Of a stretch of DNA of 12,901 bases, positions 1 to 7,651 are shown piece after piece. The notes under the pieces were generated by a model. It saw nothing but the letters and a program-made list of their open reading frames with translations. It made no database searches and had not been told where the DNA came from. Each line of letters starts with the position of its first letter. Position 1 is the stretch's first letter. The DNA lies in the NCBI GenBank assembly GCA_003233255.1, contig QILH01000234.1:1-12901 (forward strand), read 5' to 3'. The stretch comes from Gammaproteobacteria bacterium (lineage in GTDB: Bacteria; Pseudomonadota; Gammaproteobacteria; UBA6429; Thiohalophilaceae). The position numbers were made by a program, and so were the translations under genes.

Positions 1-1625
1 TTACCGTGCGAGGTTCCGACAAAAATAAGCGGTAAACCGAGTCCGATACCAAGGATAAACATCGACAGGAAGCCCAGGAAGACATCCCCTTCGGCGGCGA
101 CATAGGCCAGCGCACCGATTAAGACCGGGCCGGCGCAGGGGCCGACAATCAGCGCCGACAGGACACCCATGATGATCACACCAATAAACGAGCCGCCTTT
201 TTGATGGCTGCTTATTTCACTGAGTTTGCCCTGCAAGCTGGCTGGCAGCTGAATACTGTAGAAACCAAACATTGAGAATGCGAGGGCGACAAATAAGATC
301 GAAAAAGGCACCAGCACCCACGGACTTTGGAAGTAGGCCTGCAGGTTTATTCCTTGCGCGAGTCCAGCAAATAATGCACCCAGGATACCAAAGGTGATCG
401 CCATGGAAAGCACGTAGAATACCGACAGGTTAAATGCATGCAGGGTGGTGATTTTTTCGCCCTGACCGACGATGACCGAAGACAGGATCGGGATCATCGG
501 ATACATGCAGGCGGTGAAGGCCAGTGCTAAACCGCCGAGAAAGAAATATAGAATTATTTTAAAGGTTTCACCTGAGGCCAGCACCATGGCCGACTTATCC
601 TGCTCAGAGACAAATTCCTTTGGCTCGGGTTTCGGCATGGAGTGTGTGCTGGCGGGGATGACGGCGTTGCCTGCCTGTTCTGCTGAATCCGTCTCAGCGA
701 TATTATTCGCCGCCGCTTCATTGACCGCAAAGCTAACCTTGGCCGTCAGACTTTGAGGGTTTTTTATCGGCGGATAGCAAATGCCAAAAGATTCGGCACA
801 ACCCTGACCCATGGCAAAAAATTTGATTTTATCAATGCCGGTTTTAGTGGCGATGATTGGAAAACCGATGGTGATCTCTTTAGTGAAAACCTCGACCTCG
901 CCTTCGGTGCCATCCGGGCGAATGCCGTGTTTGAGTTCGCCTTGAGGTGCTTTCATCGGGCCAAACTGGATGCCACTGGTGGCAGAGGCGATCGAAAACT
1001 TATCGCGATACATGTAGTAGTCATCCGCCATGGTCCAGGTGACGATGACCATGTCGCCCTCAATATGGCTGGTCATCTTGAAGGCCTGTTTGGCGGGCAA
1101 AGGCTGGTTTGATTGGCCACCGCTGAGGCCAAGTTGAGAGCTGAGATCGCTAATCCCGTCTAAGCCTGGTGTTGCGTCAGATTTTGTCTCCAGCGCGGCC
1201 AGGGTCAGTAATTTTTCAGATTTTTGCGGGGGATAGCAAATACCGAGTTCTTCGGCACAACCCTGCGAATGGGCAATTAATTTAAACTCACCCCCATTGG
1301 ATTTAGTAATCGGCACCTCAATCGTAACGGAACCCATATAGGTTTCCACTTCACCTTCGGTGCCATCTGGGCGGATGCCATGTTTCAGCTTGCCTTTTGG
1401 GTAAACGGGTTCACCCAATTCGGTGCCCGGTGTGCCGGATTCAAAACGAATTTTTTCCCGATACAGGTAGTAGTCATCAACGATATTCCAGCTGGCTTTT
1501 ATGCTGTCGCCAGCAACGACAGCATTGAACTTGAAGGCCTCCTGAGGGGGTAACGGCTCGGCTGCAAGGCTGAACTGGCTCACTAATAACAAAAGGGGAA
1601 ATAGTAACGTTTTGATTTTAATCAT
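1..1625 (-). CDS. dsbD: Thiol:disulfide interchange protein DsbD with two N-terminal alpha domains (C-terminus beyond left edge)
   Basis: DsbD carries electrons from cytoplasmic thioredoxin across the inner membrane to periplasmic proteins such as DsbC. The frame is open from ATG at 1625 to the left edge (541 codons). Residues 1-21 are a signal peptide (cleavage likely after SLA). Residues about 24-145 and 172-303 are two copies of the periplasmic alpha domain, each with its own cysteine pair: C123/C130 in GCAEELGICYPP and C276/C283 in GCAESFGICYPP. A linker of about 45 residues leads to the membrane domain, which holds both expected cysteines, C373 (FTACMYPMIP) and C497 (VGPCAGP). Five of the usual eight membrane segments are visible; the rest and the C-terminal thioredoxin domain should lie off the edge. 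E. coli DsbD has one alpha domain and 565 residues, so this protein should be longer. The start overlaps the cutA stop by 8 bases (ATGATTAA), so the two are probably co-transcribed and translationally coupled. The family call is secure. Confidence 0.96.
   Translation of the reverse strand, partial: MIKIKTLLFPLLLLVSQFSLAAEPLPPQEAFKFNAVVAGDSIKASWNIVDDYYLYREKIRFESGTPGTELGEPVYPKGKLKHGIRPDGTEGEVETYMGSVTIEVPITKSNGGEFKLIAHSQGCAEELGICYPPQKSEKLLTLAALETKSDATPGLDGISDLSSQLGLSGGQSNQPLPAKQAFKMTSHIEGDMVIVTWTMADDYYMYRDKFSIASATSGIQFGPMKAPQGELKHGIRPDGTEGEVEVFTKEITIGFPIIATKTGIDKIKFFAMGQGCAESFGICYPPIKNPQSLTAKVSFAVNEAAANNIAETDSAEQAGNAVIPASTHSMPKPEPKEFVSEQDKSAMVLASGETFKIILYFFLGGLALAFTACMYPMIPILSSVIVGQGEKITTLHAFNLSVFYVLSMAITFGILGALFAGLAQGINLQAYFQSPWVLVPFSILFVALAFSMFGFYSIQLPASLQGKLSEISSHQKGGSFIGVIIMGVLSALIVGPCAGPVLIGALAYVAAEGDVFLGFLSMFILGIGLGLPLIFVGTSHG
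717..1112 (-). other. Second DsbD-alpha domain (residues about 172-303)
   Basis: This is the second copy, with DDYYMYR near residues 201-207, the identical 15-residue block at 231-245 and the redox pair C276/C283 followed by YPP. It lies next to the membrane domain, so by position it corresponds to the single alpha domain of E. coli DsbD. Whether both copies dock on the membrane domain cannot be told from sequence. Confidence 0.85.
1191..1556 (-). other. First DsbD-alpha domain (residues about 24-145)
   Basis: This is the first of two homologous periplasmic domains in dsbD. It contains DDYYLYR near residues 50-56, the block LKHGIRPDGTEGEVE at 80-94 and the redox pair C123/C130 followed by YPP. 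Domain limits are estimated from alignment to the second copy by eye. Confidence 0.85.
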
Positions 1626-1956
1626 TTTTATGTACCGACTCGGATATCCAGTTTAAATAAGGTTTATGACCCGCCAAGATTGGGACTACGATGATTTCAG
1701 GAAGTTCATACGGGTGAACCTGCTCAATCGCGCTCTGTACTTCATTTGTTCGGTGTTGTTCCGTTTTTATCAGCAATTGGTGTTCCTGACCCTGCTCAAG
1801 TTTGCCCTGCCAGCAATAAACTGAAGTCATCACCGGCAGAATATTCACACACGCGGCTAAATGGTGTGTGATAAGGTGCTCAGCCAATTGTCGCGCACCG
1901 TCCAGATCGGGGAAGGTGGTCATGACAATTTGATAGGGGCTTGAAATTGTGTTCAT
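1618..1956 (-). CDS. cutA: CutA1 divalent-cation tolerance protein
   Basis: CutA is a small trimeric protein linked genetically to copper and other divalent-cation tolerance in E. coli; its biochemical role is unsettled. The 112-residue product has the usual family length and signatures: the N-terminal strand IVMTTFPD, the AACVNI segment at 34-39 with a cysteine, SVYCWQGKL at 45-53, LLIKT at 61-65, and the conserved HPYELPEIIVVPI from 81, ending with YLNWI. Cysteines 36 and 48 and H81 with nearby E84/E87 are candidate metal contacts. Start at 1956 is preferred because the reading begins just before the first beta strand; the ribosome site there is weak, and M12 would cut into that strand. dsbD follows with an 8-base overlap. 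In E. coli the same pair is adjacent and dsbD was once named cutA2, so the synteny supports both calls. Confidence 0.95.
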   Translation of the reverse strand: MNTISSPYQIVMTTFPDLDGARQLAEHLITHHLAACVNILPVMTSVYCWQGKLEQGQEHQLLIKTEQHRTNEVQSAIEQVHPYELPEIIVVPILAGHKPYLNWISESVHKND

Positions 1957-2017
1957 ACGCCCAAATGTAACAAGCAGGGCAGGTGAAAGCCAGCTTAGAT
2001 ACTCATTGCAGCCTGGT

Positions 2018-2023
2018 TATAAT
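2018..2023 (+). promoter_or_regulatory. -10 element (TATAAT) of the probable fxsA promoter
   Basis: A perfect TATAAT lies 52 bases before the fxsA ATG in the 119-bp gap between divergent cutA and fxsA. No convincing -35 hexamer is visible at 16-18 bp (TTAGAT at 1995-2000 is the nearest by position). Inverted hexamers GCCTGG (2011-2016) and CCAGGC (2034-2039) flank the box. No comparably clear promoter was seen for cutA on the other strand. Confidence 0.5.
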
Positions 2024-2075
2024 ATCGACACATCCAGGCGGTACTTAACACTATATATATAGGAACTGCGTTAGT

Positions 2076-2525
2076 ATGCGTAAATTCCAACTTGGGATTG
2101 CTCTCTTTATTCTCACGCCGTTGATCGAGATCTTTCTGTTTATCAAGATTGGTGCCGAGATTGGCGCGTTGTCAACCATTGCGCTGATCGCGCTCACCGC
2201 CATTACCGGTGTTGCCTTGATTCGGCATCAGGGTTTATCGACCCTGCAAAATGTACAGCGACAAATGCAGCAAGGTCAGGTTCCAGCGGCGGGCCTGCTT
2301 GAAGGCATCATGTTATTTTTTGCCGGCGCGCTGTTACTGACGCCGGGATTTTTTACCGATGCGATAGGGTTTGTAATATTGATCCCACCTATACGCAAAA
2401 GTTTGGCGCTCTGGGTATTAGAACGCAGCGGCACCATCGTTAAAATGAATCCCGATCAACCGCCTCAACCGGGAGCTAAGAATTTTATCGAAGGCGAATT
2501 TAAGAATAAAGATAATAAAGATTAA
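2076..2525 (+). CDS. fxsA: FxsA family inner-membrane protein
   Basis: FxsA is an inner-membrane protein known in E. coli for relieving F-plasmid exclusion of phage T7 when overproduced; its normal function is unknown. The 149-residue product shows the family pattern: two hydrophobic segments at about 5-24 and 31-50 (with TPLIEIFLFIKIG), the RHQGLSTLQ segment, then LLEGIMLFFAGALLLTPGFFTDAIGF at about 74-99 leading into a fourth hydrophobic stretch and IPPIR. The C-terminal tail is polar and lysine-rich, as expected for a cytoplasmic end. ATG at 2076 is preceded by AGGA at 2061-2064, a slightly long spacing. The gene is divergent from cutA, and its stop lies two bases from that of the convergent pump gene. 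In E. coli fxsA sits near groES; here the pump operon occupies that side. Confidence 0.93.
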   Translation: MRKFQLGIALFILTPLIEIFLFIKIGAEIGALSTIALIALTAITGVALIRHQGLSTLQNVQRQMQQGQVPAAGLLEGIMLFFAGALLLTPGFFTDAIGFVILIPPIRKSLALWVLERSGTIVKMNPDQPPQPGAKNFIEGEFKNKDNKD

Positions 2526-2527
2526 TT

Positions 2528-5500
2528 CTATATTTTTGATGAATCCCGTTTAAAGGCCTGTTCAAGTTTCCGAAACATGACATAAAATACCGGTGTAAAG
2601 ATCAATCCAAAGAACGTCACTCCGATCATTCCAGAAAAGACCGCAATACCAATCGCCTGCCGCATTTCCGAACCTGCACCGCTACTAACAACCATAGGTA
2701 ACACGCCCATAATAAAAGCGAACGAGGTCATCAGGATAGGACGCAGGCGTAGCCGCGACGCCTCTACCGCAGCCTCCAGGATCGATCGGCCCTGTTTCTC
2801 AAGGGCGTGAGCAAACTCCACGATCAGAATGGCATTTTTCGAGGCCAGCCCGGCGAGCAAGAACAAACTTATCTGGGTGAAAATATTGTTGTCCCCCCCT
2901 GAAATGTACACACCGATTATTGCGGAGAGGATACTCATCGGCACGATCAGGATAATGGCGAGGGGTAAGGTCAGACTTTCATATTGCCCAGCCAGTACCA
3001 GAAAAACCAGAAACAGACATAAGGGAAAAATAAAAATGGCGGTATTACCAGCCAGGATTTGTTGATAAGTCAGTTCCGTCCACTCAAAGTCCATGCCGGC
3101 CGGTAAGGTTTCATCGAGTATGCGTGTGATTGCTTGCTGGGCTTCGCCGGAAGAATATCCCACACTTGGGCTGCCATTGATATCAGCTGATCGATGGGAG
3201 TTATAATGCATGGCGATCTCAGGGCCAAAGCTTTCTTGCACCGTAATGACCGAGCCCAACGGTACCATTTGACCATTGCTATTGCGTGTTTTAAGGCGGG
3301 TTATATCCTGTGGTGTGGAACGAAACTCTTTGTCGGCCTGGGCGATGACCTGATAAGTGCGGCCAAACAGATTAAAGTCATTGATGTATAAGGAACCAAG
3401 ATAAATTTGCATGGTGCGAAACACTTCTTCAACCGGAATGCCAAGCTGAACCGCCCGGGTTCGATCCAGGTTGGCGTATAGTTGTGGTACATTGATATTG
3501 TAATTCGAATAAACGCGTGACAGTGCTGGATCCTGATAGGCTTTCATCTTGATCTTGTTGACCACCTCATCAAGAACCTCATAACCCTGATCGGTACGAT
3601 CCATAATCTGAAGTTTAAATCCGCCCGTGATGCCTAGTCCTCGTAATGGTGGCGGAGGGAATATGGCAATAAAGGCATCATCGATCGCGGCATATTTTTG
3701 CTGCAGGCGGCCGGCAATCGCTCCGGCACTTAAACTCGGATCCTTGCGTTTGTCGAAATTTTCCAGAGTTACAAAAACAATACCAGCACTGGCAGAATTT
3801 ACGAAACCGTTAACCGATAAACCTGGAAATTGAACCGCACTGACCACGCCTTTTTCAGACAGGGCGGCATCGGCCATTTTACGCGTTACATCTTCAGTAC
3901 GTTGCAGGGTAGCGCCAGTCGGTAGTTGCGCAAAGCTGATCAGATATTGTTTATCCTGCGCTGGGATGTAACCTGGCGGCACTAGATTAAAACTGAATAC
4001 GGTTAACATGACCAGTACACCAAAGATAGCCATCATGATGAGTTTGCGTGTGGCAAAGCTGTGTACTAATCTGGTGTAACGTTTCTGTCCACGTTCAAAA
4101 TTGCGGTTAAATAAATTAAATAATCCGCCAAAAATTTTCTGCATGAAGATCGATAACTTATCTTTTTTTGCATCGGGCGATCTTAATAATAAAGCCGCTA
4201 ATGCCGGGCTAAGGGTTAATGAATTTAAGGTGGAAATAAACGTTGCAATGACGATCGTTAAGGCAAATTGTTTATAGAATAATCCGGATAAACCACTAAT
4301 AAAGGCAATCGGAATAAATACGCCGGCAATCACCAGTGAGGTCGCAATGATCGGACTGGTAACTTCTTTCATGGCTTGCACGGTGGCATCACGTGGATTT
4401 TTACCATCGCGTATATTTCGTTCCACGTTTTCAACCACCACGATTGCATCGTCAACGACAATTCCTACCGCCAGGATCAAACCAAATAATGACAGTACAT
4501 TGATAGAGAAGCCAAGCAGGTACATAAAGGCGAAGGTACCGACAATGGAAACTGGAACCGCCAACAGGGGAATGATCGAAGCGCGCCAGGTTTGCAAAAA
4601 GATAATGACCACCAATACGACCAGTGCAATGGCTTCTAACAAGGTAATGATGACGGATTTGATTGAGCTGCGTACAAAGATGGTTGGATCATAGACAATG
4701 CTATAATCAAGATCTTCAGGAAACGCTTCTTTCAGTTGTTTCATGGTCGCACGGACATCTCTTGAAATATCCAGCGCATTTGAGCCGGGTGCAGAAAAGA
4801 TAGGAATCGCTACCGCCGGTTTATTATTCAGCAGAGAGCGCAGTCCATAACTTTGTGCATCGAGTTCAATACGAGCGACATCACGCAGTCGGGTTACAAT
4901 ACCGTTTTGATCTCGCTTGATAAGGATCTGTTCAAATTCTTCGATGGACTGCAAGCGCCCATGTATATTAATGGGGAGTTGTAATTGTACGTTGTCTTTG
5001 TAGGGAGGACCGCCAATGACGCCAGCGGCCACCTGAATATTTTGCCCCCGAATGGCGTCAACAATTTCATTGGGGGTCATATTGCGTTCAGCGATTTTGT
5101 CCGGGTTTAACCAGATACGCATCGCATAATCCCCGGATCCAAATAATATAACCTGGCCGACGCCTGGTATTTGCGCCAGTTTATCGCGGACATGTAAGGT
5201 TCCATAATTTCGCAGATAAAGCATGTCGTAGCGTTCATTCGGCGAGCGTAAATGTACGACCATGGTTAAATCGGGTGAGCTTTTGGCAACCGTGACGCCA
5301 ATTTGACGGGTCACATCGGGTAACCGGGGCAAGGCTCGTGAGACGCGATTCTGCACCAGTTGTTGTGCGAGATCAGGGTTGGTTCCAATCGCAAAAGTGA
5401 TGGTCATTGACAAGCGCCCATCCGCTGTCGCCAGTGAATTCATATACAGCATATTTTCAACGCCATTGATTTGTTCTTCTAATGGCGTGGCGACGGTTTC

Positions 5501-5680
5501 AGATATGACCGAAGGATTGGCTCCGGGAAAAAATGCATTAACCATCACGGCTGGCGGTGCGACCTCTGGATATTCTGATATAGGCAACTGAAACATAGCC
5601 AACAGGCCAAACACAAAAATTAATAATGAAATGATACTGGCTAATATCGGACGATCTATAAAGTGGCTAGAAAAATTCAT
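2528..5680 (-). CDS. RND multidrug efflux transporter, HAE1 family (MexF/AcrB-like)
   Basis: This is an inner-membrane, proton-driven pump that forms trimers and expels amphipathic drugs or metabolites through a tripartite complex. The 1050-residue length is standard for HAE1 pumps. The N-terminus MNFSSHFIDRPI, the LPISEYPEVAPP segment and PGANPSVISETVATPLEEQINGVE regions are closest, from memory, to MexF. Two periplasmic porter loops (about 35-335 and 570-870) separate the two halves of a twelve-helix membrane core. The proton-relay residues are intact: D410/D411 in VGIVVDDAIVVVENVERN, and K948 in GLASKNAILIVEFA, equivalent to AcrB D407/D408/K940. ATG at 5680 has a strong ribosome site, GAGGAAA at 5685-5691. 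The gene follows the membrane-fusion gene by 62 bases. No outer-membrane factor is encoded nearby, so a TolC-like protein from elsewhere is probably used. Substrates cannot be predicted. Its stop is two bases from that of fxsA, leaving no intergenic room for a terminator. Confidence 0.96.
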   Translation of the reverse strand: MNFSSHFIDRPILASIISLLIFVFGLLAMFQLPISEYPEVAPPAVMVNAFFPGANPSVISETVATPLEEQINGVENMLYMNSLATADGRLSMTITFAIGTNPDLAQQLVQNRVSRALPRLPDVTRQIGVTVAKSSPDLTMVVHLRSPNERYDMLYLRNYGTLHVRDKLAQIPGVGQVILFGSGDYAMRIWLNPDKIAERNMTPNEIVDAIRGQNIQVAAGVIGGPPYKDNVQLQLPINIHGRLQSIEEFEQILIKRDQNGIVTRLRDVARIELDAQSYGLRSLLNNKPAVAIPIFSAPGSNALDISRDVRATMKQLKEAFPEDLDYSIVYDPTIFVRSSIKSVIITLLEAIALVVLVVIIFLQTWRASIIPLLAVPVSIVGTFAFMYLLGFSINVLSLFGLILAVGIVVDDAIVVVENVERNIRDGKNPRDATVQAMKEVTSPIIATSLVIAGVFIPIAFISGLSGLFYKQFALTIVIATFISTLNSLTLSPALAALLLRSPDAKKDKLSIFMQKIFGGLFNLFNRNFERGQKRYTRLVHSFATRKLIMMAIFGVLVMLTVFSFNLVPPGYIPAQDKQYLISFAQLPTGATLQRTEDVTRKMADAALSEKGVVSAVQFPGLSVNGFVNSASAGIVFVTLENFDKRKDPSLSAGAIAGRLQQKYAAIDDAFIAIFPPPPLRGLGITGGFKLQIMDRTDQGYEVLDEVVNKIKMKAYQDPALSRVYSNYNINVPQLYANLDRTRAVQLGIPVEEVFRTMQIYLGSLYINDFNLFGRTYQVIAQADKEFRSTPQDITRLKTRNSNGQMVPLGSVITVQESFGPEIAMHYNSHRSADINGSPSVGYSSGEAQQAITRILDETLPAGMDFEWTELTYQQILAGNTAIFIFPLCLFLVFLVLAGQYESLTLPLAIILIVPMSILSAIIGVYISGGDNNIFTQISLFLLAGLASKNAILIVEFAHALEKQGRSILEAAVEASRLRLRPILMTSFAFIMGVLPMVVSSGAGSEMRQAIGIAVFSGMIGVTFFGLIFTPVFYVMFRKLEQAFKRDSSKI

Positions 5681-5742
5681 GAGCTTTCCTCAGAGCATAC
5701 CCTGCGTGGTTTTTGTTATTCGATTTTTTGCTAAAGTGATAT

Positions 5743-6927
5743 TTAAGTATTGTTAGCGACGTTTTTAGTAGTAGATACTTTCGGCTCGACCAGCATGTTC
5801 GGTCGAATACGTATCAAACCGCGGGTAATTACTTTATCTCCAGCATTCAGTCCACCGCGCACAACACGGTGGCCATCAATACTATCGCCCAGTTGAACTT
5901 CGCGATAGGTGGTTTTGTTTTTATTATTAACAATATAAACAAACTTTCGATTTTGATCGGTGCCAATCGCTCGCTCGCTAACGAGAATTCGTTTTTTTTC
6001 TGTGGCGCTACCGAGTTTGATGTGTGCATACATACCGGGTAATAGTCTGCCTTGTGGGTTCTCAAAAATAGCGCGGGCGCGAATGGTTCCAGATGCGGAA
6101 TCGATCTTATTATCGAACGCATGCATTTTCCCGGTAAACAGGGTGTTACCGTCGTGTAGATGCAGTTTTACCGGAATGATGTCCGTCGCATTCTGATCCG
6201 GACTAATATCACGCACGTAGTTTAAATAGGTTTGCTCATCTATTTCAAAGTCTGCATATATATTTTTACTTGATACGATAGTGGTGAGCAGTGGGGCATT
6301 TGAACCGGCCGAGACCAGATTCCCGGCGGTGATTTCACTGCGACTCAAACGACCGGATACAGGTGCTTTTATATAAGCATGGTCGAGATTGATTTCCGCT
6401 TCAGTCAGTTGAGCCTCAACACTTTTTACTTCGGCTTCGGTAACCAGCCGGGTGTTGATGCGTTCATCATAAATACGTTGTGAGATCATTTTTGTATTGA
6501 TCAGGTTCTTTGAACGTTTATATTCTTTGTCAGCGAGGGCGTAACGTTTACGAGCGGCTATCAGGTTGGCTTTGGCTTTAGCCACCGCTGCGCTATACGA
6601 TCTTGGGTCGATAATATATAATACATCGCCTTTAGCAACCTGTTGGCCATCGGTAAATTTAATTTCCGTAATTAGTCCGGTTACCTGTGGGCGTATCTCG
6701 ACATAATCTACAGCCGTTAGCCGCCCTGAAAAACTTTTCCACAGACGTATGTTTTGTGGTTGGACTAACATAATCTCAACCGGCATGGCAGCAGGTTTTG
6801 CCATCTGAGCCTGTTGAGTTTCATCTGCAACGACATATTTTAAAAGCATTGCCATAGCAAGAATTACCGTTATCAGTACGACTGTTTTTAAATTTAAAAA
6901 CCCAGTCCATTTCGTTACTGTTGCCAT
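5743..6927 (-). CDS. RND periplasmic adaptor (membrane-fusion protein, MexE-like)
   Basis: This protein bridges the inner-membrane pump to the outer-membrane channel. The 394 residues show an N-terminal membrane anchor at about 13-33 without a lipobox cysteine, so it is probably anchored by an uncleaved helix. Then come a first lipoyl half at about 75-108 (VEIRPQVTGLITEI, DGQQVAKGDVLYIIDP), a charged helical hairpin at about 110-182, a second lipoyl half from 185 (YIKAPVSGRLSRSEITAGNLV), a beta barrel with FEIDEQTYLNYV at 228-238, DNKIDSASGTIRARAIF near 272-288 and RLLPGMYAHIKLG at 294-306, and a membrane-proximal domain to the end. These segments resemble MexE of Pseudomonas, from memory; MexE itself has a lipobox. 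ATG at 6927 is preceded by AGGGAG. The gene lies 63 bases after the regulator and 62 before the pump, in one operon. Confidence 0.95.
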   Translation of the reverse strand: MATVTKWTGFLNLKTVVLITVILAMAMLLKYVVADETQQAQMAKPAAMPVEIMLVQPQNIRLWKSFSGRLTAVDYVEIRPQVTGLITEIKFTDGQQVAKGDVLYIIDPRSYSAAVAKAKANLIAARKRYALADKEYKRSKNLINTKMISQRIYDERINTRLVTEAEVKSVEAQLTEAEINLDHAYIKAPVSGRLSRSEITAGNLVSAGSNAPLLTTIVSSKNIYADFEIDEQTYLNYVRDISPDQNATDIIPVKLHLHDGNTLFTGKMHAFDNKIDSASGTIRARAIFENPQGRLLPGMYAHIKLGSATEKKRILVSERAIGTDQNRKFVYIVNNKNKTTYREVQLGDSIDGHRVVRGGLNAGDKVITRGLIRIRPNMLVEPKVSTTKNVANNT

Positions 6928-6933
6928 GTTATG

Positions 6934-6946
6934 GTCTCCCTGAGAC
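6934..6946 (-). promoter_or_regulatory. Small inverted repeat over the adaptor ribosome binding site
   Basis: GTCTC and GAGAC form a 5-bp stem with a 3-base loop (CCT on plus). On the transcript the Shine-Dalgarno AGGGAG occupies the loop and the start of the 3' arm. Such a short stem may have little effect; it is recorded because it covers the site exactly. Confidence 0.25.
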
Positions 6947-6990
6947 TAAATTTGTTTTAACGTTGATTACTATTACGTAGTACACGTCGT

Positions 6991-7620
6991 TTACTTTGTT
7001 GCCCGTACTGGCAAGTTTTGTTCGAAATGTATAATGCGTAACAAACCGGTTTTAATCTCAGCCTTCAGGCTGGTAAGATCATTTTGAATTCGTGCCATCA
7101 TTACCTGACCGAGGATGAAAGCATGAATTTCGGATGCCATTGCGGATAAGTCGGTATTAGCCGCCAGTTGTTTTGAGTCAAGCAACTCCTGTAAAGTTCC
7201 AGTTAGTAGCTGATTCTGGCGTTTAAAAATATCATCGGCTTTCTGACGAATTGCCTCATCGTTGCCTGCCATCTCAGAACCTAAAGAAGCAAATGGACAA
7301 CCACAGACCCGTCCATACTGGTTGTAAGCTTCCATCTGCTTGTCGTAGATAAGTGTGGCCAGATGCTCAAAACGTTCAACCGCTGAACCCGTTCCAGAAA
7401 ATACCTTGGCCATCTCCGGTTCATAGCGGTTGTATAATTCTTCCATCACCGCCACTGCCAGGTCGGCCTTTGATGGGAAGTAGTAGTAAAAGCTGCCTTT
7501 CTTGACTTCGGCTCGATTGCAGATTTCTTCCACACTGACCGAGCCATAGCTGCTTTGCCATATCAGGTCAGTCGCCGTCTGGAGCAGTTTTTCTTTCGTA
7601 TCGGTTGGGGAGCGCCCCAT
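6991..7620 (-). CDS. TetR/AcrR-family transcriptional regulator
   Basis: This is a one-component repressor of typical length (209 residues). The N-terminal DNA-binding domain covers about 8-55, with the helix-turn-helix SVSVEEICNRAEVKKGSFYY at 27-46 followed by FPSKADL, a strong TetR signature. The C-terminal helical domain, which binds ligand and forms dimers, holds an unusual cysteine pair, C106 and C108, in GRVCGCPFASLGSE. The gene is first in the operon with the adaptor (63 bases downstream) and RND pump, so it most likely controls that pump. A 26-bp palindrome at 7659-7684 overlaps its own promoter and supports autorepression. ATG at 7620 has only a weak ribosome site (GAAAA), but the sequence MGRSPTDTKEKLL matches common TetR N-termini. 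Ligand is unknown; electrophiles or oxidants acting on the cysteines are one possibility, by analogy with NemR. Confidence 0.95.
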   Translation of the reverse strand: MGRSPTDTKEKLLQTATDLIWQSSYGSVSVEEICNRAEVKKGSFYYYFPSKADLAVAVMEELYNRYEPEMAKVFSGTGSAVERFEHLATLIYDKQMEAYNQYGRVCGCPFASLGSEMAGNDEAIRQKADDIFKRQNQLLTGTLQELLDSKQLAANTDLSAMASEIHAFILGQVMMARIQNDLTSLKAEIKTGLLRIIHFEQNLPVRATK

Positions 7621-7651
7621 AAATTTTCAGTTCGGTATGTATGAGTCTATG

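Noticed and set aside
472..1112. Two plus-strand open frames (472-756 and 753-1112) that touch end to start
   Set aside because: They are antisense to dsbD, whose minus-strand frame is continuous and carries all family motifs. Their translations show no recognisable domain.
4347..4694. 115-codon plus-strand open frame inside the RND pump gene
   Set aside because: It is antisense to the highly conserved D410/D411 region of the pump. The composition reflects the opposite-strand membrane codons.
6968..6982. Inverted repeat TACTA-N5-TAGTA between the regulator and adaptor genes
   Set aside because: The 5-bp AT-rich arms are expected by chance, do not match the operator core ACTG-N2-CAGT, and have no promoter beside them.
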